The position numbers and the translations under genes were made by a program. The notes below the pieces were generated by a model, which ran no database searches, was not told the DNA's origin, and saw nothing but the letters and a program-made list of their open reading frames with translations. From contig CALCUD010000014.1 of the NCBI GenBank assembly GCA_937906775.1, forward strand, positions 1 to 5,684: a DNA stretch of 5,684 bases, read 5' to 3'. The stretch is from an uncultured Clostridia bacterium (GTDB lineage Bacteria; Bacillota; Clostridia; Christensenellales; Aristaeellaceae). Numbering within the stretch: position 1 is the first letter of the stretch; each line of letters opens with the position of its first letter. Below are positions 1-5,067 of this stretch, piece by piece.

Positions 1-458
1 TGAAAAAGACGCTTGCCCGGTGCTGTGAGCCGGAGAAAAAAGAGTCCCCCGAGGAACAGAAGCCTGACTATGCCGGAAGAAAGCTTCTCCTTGTGGAGGA
101 CAATGAAATGAACCGCGAGATCGCCTGCGAAATCCTGGAGGAATACGGTTTCGTCATGGATACCGCGGAAGATGGCACTGTTGCCGTTGATAAAATGAAG
201 AACGCGGTTCCCGGACAGTATGACGCGATCCTGATGGACATTCAGATGCCGTTGATGGACGGCTATGAAGCGACAAAGCAGATCCGCAGAATGCCCAATC
301 CCGTTGCTGCTGATATACCCATCATCGCGATGACAGCCAACGCGTTCGAAGAGGATAGGCAGCTGGCGCTGGCAGCCGGGATGAATGACTTCGTTACAAA
401 GCCAATCGAGATCAATAAACTCTTTGAAGCTTTAACAAATGTTTTGAAGCAGGAATAG
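1..458 (+). CDS. C-terminal receiver (REC) domain of a probable hybrid sensor histidine kinase (5' end outside window)
   Basis: The reading frame is open from the window edge (first full codon at base 3) to TAG at 456-458, giving 151 visible residues. A charged Lys/Glu/Pro-rich linker (about bases 3-80) leads into a complete CheY-like receiver domain. It begins RKLLLVEDNEMNRE, which contains the Glu-Asp acidic pair. The phosphoacceptor Asp is in LMDIQMPLMDG (codon 237-239), the conserved Thr in AMTAN (333-335) and the conserved Lys in VTKP (399-401), so all catalytic residues are intact. The MDIQMP...DGYEAT signature and the VEDNxxNR start are typical of receiver domains at the C-terminus of hybrid histidine kinases, where they pass phosphate to a downstream HPt protein. 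No HPt or DNA-binding domain follows. The GTG at 93 lies inside the first beta strand and is not a start. A stand-alone receiver with a long N-terminal extension cannot be excluded. Confidence 0.9.
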   Translation, partial: KKTLARCCEPEKKESPEEQKPDYAGRKLLLVEDNEMNREIACEILEEYGFVMDTAEDGTVAVDKMKNAVPGQYDAILMDIQMPLMDGYEATKQIRRMPNPVAADIPIIAMTANAFEEDRQLALAAGMNDFVTKPIEINKLFEALTNVLKQE

Positions 459-836
459 TAACGATAAACCGGTTTCTCTTGGCAAGCAGGGCCTAAAAGG
501 CCCTTATTCGCTTGTCGGTGGCAGCGCCCCCAATCCCCTTTGAGCAGAGCAAGCTTTGCGGCTGTAGTAGAACATGGTAATCCATCAAGATACGAGAACT
601 TTTGTTTATATGGCGTTAGTTCGATAAATTGATTTAAGCATTGGCATGTTGGTTATAATACTGCCGAATGGAATGAAGAATACATGAAGCTCAAAAAAGT
701 CTGGCAAAGGTCATCATCGTATTCGTCGCTGAACACGTTGATCCATAAGGCTTTCAGGGCTTCATAAAGTCATGACAAAATGATGACGGAATTCATGACA
801 GAAATGACAGAATTCAGTTTTCAGTACCCAGGATGA
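459..836. other. Gene-free stretch between converging genes
   Basis: No convincing gene is seen in these 378 bases. The stretch holds the hairpin at 483-514 and a TATAAT hexamer at 654-659 with a TTGATT 19 bases upstream (629-634), which is too widely spaced to call a promoter. It also holds a 27-codon ORF at 684-767 without a good ribosome site, and a cluster of ATGACA-type repeats between 772 and 838. The genes on either side converge, so only their 3' ends are expected here. Confidence 0.6.
483..514 (+). terminator. GC hairpin after the receiver gene, possible terminator
   Basis: A perfect GGGCC/GGCCC stem (489-493 with 499-503) with a TAAAA loop lies 30 bases after the stop codon. It can be extended by an outer CAAGC/GCTTG pairing (483-487 with 510-514) across short unpaired gaps. 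The position fits a transcription end. Only a weak TTATT follows, not a real U run, so intrinsic termination is plausible but not demonstrated. Confidence 0.4.
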
Positions 837-838
837 CT
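772..838. repeat. ATGACA repeat cluster beside the HD-GYP gene stop
   Basis: ATGACA occurs at 772-777, 795-800 and 804-809, with near copies ATGACG at 783-788 and ATGACT at 833-838. The first three copies begin 11 and 12 bases apart, about one helical turn. Two GAATTC palindromes flank the 795-809 pair. The repeats sit just beyond the 3' end of the minus-strand gene. They could be a protein-binding site or a decayed tandem repeat; the sequence alone does not decide. Confidence 0.4.
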
Positions 839-2207
839 AACAGCTGTGTATTCTTTCAAATATACTTCCCGGCTGTTCGCACTTGGGGCAGATAAAGTCA
901 TCCGGAAGCTTACCCTGATATACATAGCCGCAGACCGGACATTGCCAGGTCTCGCCATGGTATTCCGACGCTGTTTCCGGGGCTGAAAACGAAACAAAAG
1001 TCTCATTCCGGGGCATAAAATGAGTATTGATGTCATTCAGAATATCAGGATCAAGCTGGCCGGAGGCACCCATTTTATAAAGAATAACCATCGCTTCGCC
1101 ATGAGAAAGGCCGGCTTTATACGGACGTTGTTCCACAAGCGCCTGATAAATATCAAGGCAGGCCAACAGGCGTTCGTTTTTCCCAAGCTGATCCGCGCTG
1201 TATCCGAACGGATATCCGCTTCCGTCCAGCTTCTCGTGATGTAAGCTTGCCCAGGAAGCAATTTCCTCCAGTCCTCCGATTGAACTCAAAAGCCGCCAGG
1301 TTCCCATGGCATGATTCTGAATCTCTTTATATTCTGTACTGGAAAGCTTACCGGGTTTTTCAAGGATGTCATTGCTGATCAGGAGCTTTCCTATATCGTG
1401 CAGGGCTCCTGCGATATAAAGCTTATCGCAGGTTTCTTTGTCATAGTGATAATACTGCGCCATGCTTTCTGCCTTCTCGGCAATTCCAATCGAATGTCTC
1501 CAGGTAAAATTGGATTTATAGTCAGTGATCTTTGCGAAGAAAGAAGCAATTTCGCGCATGGCTTCAATCGGAATATCATCTGATAATTCCGGAATCATTG
1601 TTCTGACTATTTTTCGGCAGTTTTCACCGGTTATGCTCATTAATGAATCAAAATCAATTGCTTTGATAAAAAGATCAGCACTTTCATCCGATAATGCTTT
1701 TCCGCGTTCTTCATTGATCCAGTTCTGAATAGCTTCAAATTTTTCCTGATTCATCGAATCGAGAGAAAATCTGACGTCAACTATATCCGCAGCATGAATC
1801 AGCTGCGCGTATAACGGAACTGCGTTCGCTGGCAGACCAAGTGCTCCTTTTCCGTCAGCACGTTCATGATGAAACAACACCGATCCGTGAACCAGGTGAT
1901 AAAACGGAAGCTTCGTCATCATTTTTTCACCCGCCACGCAGTGTTCATACATATTAGTTTCATCCAAAGATTTATTTTCCCGGGAAAGCTCATCCTTCAA
2001 ATATTCTGCTAATGCGCAGTCATGCAGAACAGCGGATTGCGTAAGGGCATAAAGAACATCATGAGGATATCCGGCTTCTTTTGCCATCAGATTGGTAAGC
2101 ACAGCCACTCTTTTTCCATGATTTCTCGCGGTCTTTATGATCTCATTTTCTACATAATCCAGTGATAAGGAAAGAGAGGCCAGCAATTTTGTCATTTCAA
2201 CAATCAT
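837..2207 (-). CDS. Tandem HD-GYP phosphodiesterase-like protein with C-terminal rubredoxin-like domain
   Basis: This 456-residue protein shows three modules and no signal peptide or membrane segment, so it is probably cytosolic. Residues about 25-150 form a degenerate HD-GYP domain: H30, HD at 62-63, H89 and HH at 113-114 remain, but the GYP position reads DGKGALGLP. Residues about 232-400 form a canonical HD-GYP domain: H238, HD at 270-271 followed by IGK, H299, HHEKLDGSGYP at 323-333, D352 and RPYK. All expected metal ligands are present. HD-GYP domains of this form usually hydrolyse cyclic di-GMP; some act on cGAMP. Residues about 421-447 carry CPVCGYVY and CPKC (C423, C426, C440, C443; 13 residues between the pairs), like the short rubredoxin domain at the end of rubrerythrins, which binds one iron (or zinc). 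The start is the ATG at 2207 because GGAGG lies 8 bases upstream; an in-frame ATG at 2243 has no such site. Fusion of catalytic and inactive HD-GYP copies to a metal knuckle suggests redox- or iron-dependent control, which is inference. Confidence 0.9.
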   Translation of the reverse strand: MIVEMTKLLASLSLSLDYVENEIIKTARNHGKRVAVLTNLMAKEAGYPHDVLYALTQSAVLHDCALAEYLKDELSRENKSLDETNMYEHCVAGEKMMTKLPFYHLVHGSVLFHHERADGKGALGLPANAVPLYAQLIHAADIVDVRFSLDSMNQEKFEAIQNWINEERGKALSDESADLFIKAIDFDSLMSITGENCRKIVRTMIPELSDDIPIEAMREIASFFAKITDYKSNFTWRHSIGIAEKAESMAQYYHYDKETCDKLYIAGALHDIGKLLISNDILEKPGKLSSTEYKEIQNHAMGTWRLLSSIGGLEEIASWASLHHEKLDGSGYPFGYSADQLGKNERLLACLDIYQALVEQRPYKAGLSHGEAMVILYKMGASGQLDPDILNDINTHFMPRNETFVSFSAPETASEYHGETWQCPVCGYVYQGKLPDDFICPKCEQPGSIFERIHSC

Positions 2208-2310
2208 AGAACAAACCTCCATAATGAAATCTGCCGGCAGCAAGGATCATTTGTCCCTGATCCATGCATTTCGCAAACTCTGCAGAGTGTATAAAGGTAT
2301 CCATCAAATT
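2208..2310 (-). promoter_or_regulatory. 5' leader of the HD-GYP gene with palindromes and an overlapping small ORF
   Basis: The ~100 bases between the likely transcription start and the ATG hold three symmetric elements: a perfect 12-base palindrome ACTCTGCAGAGT (2277-2288), an inverted repeat GGATCA/TGATCC with an 8-base loop (2244-2249 with 2258-2263), and a perfect 10-base palindrome CTGCCGGCAG (2231-2240). A 35-codon ORF (2304 down to 2197, beginning MDTFIHSAEF) spans the leader. It stops 8 bases inside the HD-GYP gene in another frame but has no Shine-Dalgarno sequence. The elements could be operators or RNA hairpins that control translation. I do not recognise a known riboswitch here. 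Confidence 0.35.
2216..2220 (-). promoter_or_regulatory. Ribosome binding site fixing the HD-GYP gene start
   Basis: On the minus strand GGAGG stands 8 bases before the ATG at 2207. The longer in-frame reading from 2243 would place this site inside the coding region and has no Shine-Dalgarno sequence of its own, so the shorter 456-residue protein is preferred. Confidence 0.8.
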
Positions 2311-2316
2311 TGGATT

Positions 2317-2345
2317 ATTCTACCACAGTTTGCCATGTCGAACAA
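2317..2345 (-). promoter_or_regulatory. Probable sigma-A promoter of the HD-GYP gene
   Basis: On the minus strand there is a TTGTTC -35 element (2340-2345), a 17-base spacer and a TAGAAT -10 element (2317-2322) preceded by TGG, an extended -10. Spacing is ideal. Transcription would start near 2310, leaving a leader of about 100 bases. Confidence 0.6.
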
Positions 2346-2356
2346 GGATCATGTTC

Positions 2357-2422
2357 AAAAAGCCGGGAAGCAGACACCGGAACACCTTCTACAAGGCGTG
2401 TGGGAATACTTTACCTTCCGGC
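2357..2422 (-). terminator. Weak candidate terminator between the RiPP cassette and the HD-GYP promoter
   Basis: On the minus strand GCCGGAAG (2422-2415) can pair with CTTCCCGGC (2370-2362) with one bulge, enclosing a smaller CCTT/AAGG hairpin, and five T residues follow (2361-2357). The long enclosed loop makes this less convincing than the hairpin at 2607-2632. It would insulate the HD-GYP promoter from upstream transcription. Confidence 0.25.
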
Positions 2423-2431
2423 GGCTGTAGT

Positions 2432-2647
2432 TTACAGCCCGTTATAGTGATACATCAGAGGAACCATAAGCTCACGCTGCTCGGGAAGGGGATCATTCTC
2501 AACGGAAACAGTTCCGTCATCATTGAACATCATCGTTTCGCGGTTTTCCAATGAATGCAAATTCCGGACGGCTTCAAAAAAAATAGCCTGACATGGAAGA
2601 AAACGACGCCCATTGGCATGAGCCGATGGGCGCCGCTGTTCCGTCAT
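2432..2647 (-). CDS. Doubtful 71-residue ORF downstream of the maturase, unknown function
   Basis: The ORF begins at an ATG whose last two bases overlap the maturase stop codon (ATGA overlap), which would suit translational coupling, and it ends TAA at 2432-2434. The first ~15 codons pass through a strong hairpin (2607-2632) that looks like the cassette's terminator, so this N-terminal part is probably not real coding sequence. The C-terminal ~48 residues look more protein-like (for example NDDGTVSVENDPLP and ending PLMYHYNGL), with no Cys, transmembrane segment or motif that I recognise. One reading is a small third gene of the cassette. Another is the tail of an older gene truncated when the cassette arrived. 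No upstream Shine-Dalgarno sequence is obvious, and I cannot assign a function. Confidence 0.35.
   Translation of the reverse strand: MTEQRRPSAHANGRRFLPCQAIFFEAVRNLHSLENRETMMFNDDGTVSVENDPLPEQRELMVPLMYHYNGL
2596..2632 (-). terminator. Probable intrinsic terminator of the RiPP cassette
   Basis: An 11-pair stem with a 4-base loop occurs 12 bases after the maturase stop. The outer arms are CGCCCAT (2607-2613) and ATGGGCG (2626-2632), continued by TGGC and GCCG around the loop 2618-2621. On the minus strand a T-rich run (TTTTCTT) follows within a few bases. The T run is broken, so termination may be partial. Confidence 0.55.
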
Positions 2648-4026
2648 GACCATTGATCTTCAGGGTTGTCGGTCTGGATGACATTCAGACTGTCGTATAC
2701 TTTGACCATGGTTTCCGCAAGATTTCCCTTCAGCCATTCGCAGTCATAGAATTGGTTCCAGGTTCGGGGACATCTTCCAAGACACATCGGCAGGATCACA
2801 CAGTTTTTACACTGTTCCCTGTCCGTACAGAGGGAGTGGCGGTAAAACTCAAAACTCTTTGTGCGCTTCAGACTGGCGTCATTCTCATAATCCCTGACAT
2901 TGCCGATGGCAAGATCCGGGTTACCCACTTCCATATTGCAACAGTATAAGTTTCCAAGCTCGTCAATGGTGAAACCTGTTCCGTTGCATGCTCTGCAGGG
3001 TGCGATCATGTTTTTTGTGAAATGGTCAATGTCCTGACGGCGCAGTTTGTCAGCATGATCATTCATTGAATAAAGGGATTTGAACAACGGAAGATATTCA
3101 TCATTGGTCAGGGCGGTATCCTTCAGAAAACACCCGTCCTCCGGCAGGTTCGGCTCCACCCGGATGATCCGCGGTGTACAAAGGATGGTATTGTGTGTCA
3201 GCTCCTTCAGTCGGTCGATTTCCTTCATCAGGTCCGCGAAGGCCCCGATGTTTTCTTTGTGCAGGTTGCATCGGATCCGGATCGGCATATCGGTCCTCAG
3301 ACGGGACAGATTCTCCATGATCCGGTCATAGGAGCCGCTTCCGTCGTGGAGAACGCGCAGCCGGTCATGCGAGAGCTTGTTTCCGTCTATTGTGATCTCC
3401 ATGGAACTGATCTGTTTTTCCTTCAGCCTATCTACCATTTCCTGGGTCAGCAGATAGCCGTTGGTTTGTATCGTGGCCCTGTACGGTATGCCACACGCCT
3501 CCGTGATCGCGATCAGACGGTCACTCAGCTTTTGGACCTGTCCGAATGCCAGCGTGGGCTCTCCTCCGAACCATTTGACGGACAACTTGGTGGCATGGGT
3601 CTCCAGGATCCTTTTTCGGGTAAATTCCGCGACCGCTTCGAGCGTTTCACCGTCCATGGATCCTGTATGCCTTCTGCCGGCTTCATAGCAATATCTGCAG
3701 TCAAAGTTGCAGTGCATGGTCGGGCAGATGTCAAGCGCCAACCCTGCATGCTGCGGAACAGGGGGATTGCTCTTCCTGAGTTTTTCCACCAGCACGGTAT
3801 ACTCATCTTTTTCGGATAAAAAGCCCAGTTGCAGCAGGGCAGGAACAGCCCCCGAGGAAAGATGTTCCGATGGCTGATCGAGTATTTCCTTCTGTTTTTC
3901 CGTCAGAAGGGCAAATTTCTTTGTCAGAAAAGAGTAGACCAAATATAGGCCTGTATCCTTATAGCAGACACAGGCTGTATATTTGGAACGGTGTATGATA
4001 TTATCGCGGTCAGTTATTTCATGCAT
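2644..4026 (-). CDS. Radical SAM/SPASM peptide maturase of a RiPP cassette
   Basis: This 460-residue enzyme probably uses S-adenosylmethionine and iron-sulfur clusters to install a crosslink or similar change on the precursor encoded just upstream. Residues about 10-80 resemble the small winged-helix RiPP recognition element found at the N-terminus of many such maturases (weak, by pattern). The radical SAM cluster motif CNFDCRYCY lies at 106-114 (C106, C110, C113; CX3CX2C), followed by the SAM-binding GGEP at 154-157. The C-terminal SPASM region carries C344, C347, C362, C363, C400, C406, C409, C415, C419 and C429, enough to hold two auxiliary 4Fe-4S clusters. Its length matches the family. 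The start ATG is 21 bases after the precursor stop, with only a weak GGAA upstream, so expression is presumably from the precursor's promoter and weaker than the precursor. SPASM RiPP maturases form sulfur-to-carbon (sactipeptide, ranthipeptide) or carbon-carbon (streptide, triceptide) links; the exact reaction cannot be read from sequence. Confidence 0.93.
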   Translation of the reverse strand: MHEITDRDNIIHRSKYTACVCYKDTGLYLVYSFLTKKFALLTEKQKEILDQPSEHLSSGAVPALLQLGFLSEKDEYTVLVEKLRKSNPPVPQHAGLALDICPTMHCNFDCRYCYEAGRRHTGSMDGETLEAVAEFTRKRILETHATKLSVKWFGGEPTLAFGQVQKLSDRLIAITEACGIPYRATIQTNGYLLTQEMVDRLKEKQISSMEITIDGNKLSHDRLRVLHDGSGSYDRIMENLSRLRTDMPIRIRCNLHKENIGAFADLMKEIDRLKELTHNTILCTPRIIRVEPNLPEDGCFLKDTALTNDEYLPLFKSLYSMNDHADKLRRQDIDHFTKNMIAPCRACNGTGFTIDELGNLYCCNMEVGNPDLAIGNVRDYENDASLKRTKSFEFYRHSLCTDREQCKNCVILPMCLGRCPRTWNQFYDCEWLKGNLAETMVKVYDSLNVIQTDNPEDQWS

Positions 4027-4047
4027 AAAGCGTTCAGTTTCCGGATA

Positions 4048-4212
4048 TTATTTGGGTTGAGGTCCGAGCTGATCAGGCCAGGCCGGGTGATCGCATTGCA
4101 TGTCGATATCATTGTTTCCGCCGGTCACCTTTTCAAGGTCTTCATCTTTGATCAGCGCGGCATCCAGAACGCCACGGATCACTTCTTCGTCAGGTTGACG
4201 TTTGTTCATCAT
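4048..4212 (-). CDS. RiPP precursor peptide with double-glycine leader
   Basis: This 54-residue peptide is acidic and helical in its leader (residues 1-32), ending DEDLEKVTGG, the classic double-glycine signal cut by C39-type peptidase/exporters. The predicted 22-residue core begins NNDIDMQC and ends LGPQPK. It holds one Cys (C40), one His (H42) and one Trp (W45) in CDHPAWPD, plus three Pro in the last ten residues. With a single Cys a disulfide is not possible within the core. Candidate products are a Cys thioether to a nearby residue or a Trp-centred crosslink such as W45 to D47; both are inference from known SPASM chemistries. The start is chosen from AGGAGG, 5 bases before this ATG and 8 before the next one (53 residues); either may be used. 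Longer in-frame readings start in or upstream of the promoter and are excluded. The radical SAM gene follows after 21 bases. Confidence 0.85.
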   Translation of the reverse strand: MMNKRQPDEEVIRGVLDAALIKDEDLEKVTGGNNDIDMQCDHPAWPDQLGPQPK

Positions 4213-4217
4213 GAAAT

Positions 4218-4223
4218 CCTCCT
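4218..4223 (-). promoter_or_regulatory. Strong ribosome binding site of the precursor gene
   Basis: A full AGGAGG on the minus strand lies just before two adjacent ATG codons (4212 and 4209). It fixes the precursor start region and predicts high translation, as expected for a peptide made in excess over its maturase. Confidence 0.85.
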
Positions 4224-4243
4224 GTGTTTTCTGTTTTTTCTTA

Positions 4244-4272
4244 AGCATATCAGACGCTAAATTGCGTGTCAA
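4244..4272 (-). promoter_or_regulatory. Consensus sigma-A promoter of the RiPP cassette
   Basis: On the minus strand there is a perfect TTGACA -35 box (4267-4272), a 17-base spacer and a TATGCT -10 box (4244-4249) preceded by TGA, an extended -10. Transcription should begin near 4237, giving a leader of only ~25 bases before the precursor ATG. This is the strongest promoter in the window. Confidence 0.85.
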
Positions 4273-4296
4273 GCAAAGCGAAATGGATATAAACAC

Positions 4297-4311
4297 GATT
4301 GCCTGACAATC
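4297..4311. promoter_or_regulatory. Inverted repeat upstream of the cassette promoter, possible operator
   Basis: GATTG and CAATC form a perfect 5-base inverted repeat around CCTGA, centred about 35 bases upstream of the -35 box. The position suits an activator site. Repeats this short can arise by chance, and no regulator gene is nearby. Confidence 0.3.
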
Positions 4312-4472
4312 ATATATACGTGGCTCCGGGGAAAAAGAATGATTTTTCAATATCATTGTTACAAACCTAAGGATTATTGATCAAATACCCAGGAATATCC
4401 GTATGGGGGCGCATAAAGTACGTATAAGCTTCTGAAAGGTAATGCAACCTGCCACCATCATAAAATCATTCC

Positions 4473-4570
4473 TGTCACCCCCAATTAGCTGATAATTTCT
4501 GCCTGTCAGGATTTGCGATTAGCTGGGAAGGATTTTGTTAATTGTCCAGTTCATCGCGTTAGCTGGGAAC
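4473..4570. repeat. Spaced TTAGCTG repeats, possible solo IS21-type transposon end
   Basis: TTAGCTG begins at 4485, 4519 and 4559; the last two copies share the longer TTAGCTGGGAA and are both preceded by a GCG-type context. The block begins TGTCACCCCC at 4473. IS21-family elements carry TG-starting ends with several internal repeats like this, so it could be a remnant end. No transposase coding sequence follows, and the family call is by resemblance only. Apart from this block and the promoter elements, I see nothing gene-like in 4312-4636. Confidence 0.35.
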
Positions 4571-4636
4571 AAATCAAAAATGGCATAAAAATGAGGCTAT
4601 CGTTTTGACTTAGATTTCAAAAATGGTAGACTTTTG

Positions 4637-4678
4637 CGATTCCGGCGCGATTCGAACGCGCAGCCTTTCGCTTAGGAG
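4637..4678 (-). other. Displaced 3' half of tRNA-Arg (CCT anticodon), putative att site
   Basis: Read on the minus strand, this is the 3' part of a tRNA from position 32 to 73. It has an anticodon loop CTCCTAA (anticodon CCT at 4674-4676), the 3' anticodon-stem strand GCGAA, a 5-base variable loop, a perfect T arm (GCGCG, TTCGAAT, CGCGC) and the 3' acceptor strand CGGAATC plus G73. The 5' half is missing: upstream of the loop the sequence neither pairs with GCGAA nor gives D-arm or acceptor partners. A sharp break in the anticodon loop is the standard crossover point of tyrosine-recombinase elements that enter tRNA 3' ends. Because this copy lacks its 5' half, the chromosome lies to the left and the element to the right, with the intact tRNA expected at the far end. 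No CCA is encoded. Confidence 0.75.
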
Positions 4679-5040
4679 ATCGTTTTAGGTCTTTTCCTGG
4701 CGTTCCTTCGCTGCTCCTCGTAAGCCTTCTAAGCCTTGATTTTTGGACGTTTCTAACGATTTACTCAATCGGTGAAATCCTCGCTCATCCCCGCTTCTAC
4801 CGGAATTTATTAGCAGTGTATTAGCAGATTGCTAATATTGGCGGAAGGTCGTTCGAACAGTGTCCGCCATTATTAACAGGTTTTTTATCCTCTCGGAACG
4901 AAGAGCCTTCCATCATATCAACACGCAACCGGTTATTGCCATTTATGCGATCATACATGTTCCTTGGGCTTTTATGTTGTGGAATAAGGAATAATCTTTA
5001 AGAGTAAGCATCAAATATCTGAGAGACCCTATATTCATCA
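4679..5040. other. Stretch without a clear gene at the presumed element end
   Basis: No intact gene is evident. On the minus strand a short frame at 4728-4672 ends KRPKTIS with its stop codon inside the tRNA core, as some integrase genes do, but an in-frame stop closes it after 18 residues. A 45-codon minus ORF (4958 to 4821, starting MYDRINGNNR) has AAGG only 3 bases before its ATG and matches nothing I recognise. The ATTAGCA repeats at 4809-4836 are the clearest signal. Confidence 0.5.
4809..4836. repeat. ATTAGCA repeats near the att site, possible recombinase arm sites
   Basis: ATTAGCAG occurs at 4809-4816 and again at 4820-4827, exactly 11 bases apart. The second copy forms a perfect inverted repeat with TGCTAAT at 4830-4836 around GAT. 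Short repeats at one-turn spacing, ~150 bases inside an att junction, resemble integrase or excisionase arm sites; this is inference. Confidence 0.35.
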
Positions 5041-5067
5041 AAGGCTATAATAATAAACAAAACTGTT

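Noticed and set aside
629..659. Plus-strand promoter (TTGATT, TATAAT)
   Set aside because: The 19-base spacer is poor and no plus-strand gene follows; AT-rich hexamers are common in such gaps.
684..767. 27-codon plus ORF beginning MKLKKVW
   Set aside because: No convincing ribosome binding site and no similarity that I recognise; too short to support.
1311..1583. 90-codon plus ORF
   Set aside because: Antisense to the catalytic HD-GYP domain; a frame shadow.
2423..2439. GGCTGTA/TACAGCC hairpin as a terminator
   Set aside because: Perfect 7-base stem overlapping the 71-codon ORF stop, but its loop is only 3 bases and no T run follows on either strand.
2224..2554. Plus-strand ORFs of 68 and 96 codons
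   Set aside because: They cross the HD-GYP promoter and run antisense to a more protein-like minus frame; no ribosome site or family features.
3193..3819. 208-codon plus-strand ORF
   Set aside because: Lies wholly antisense inside the radical SAM maturase, whose motifs are unmistakable; its own translation has no recognisable features.
4213..4356. N-terminal extension of the precursor to 102 residues
   Set aside because: Would be translated from DNA upstream of and across the consensus promoter; AGGAGG and the short leader define the start at 4212 or 4209.
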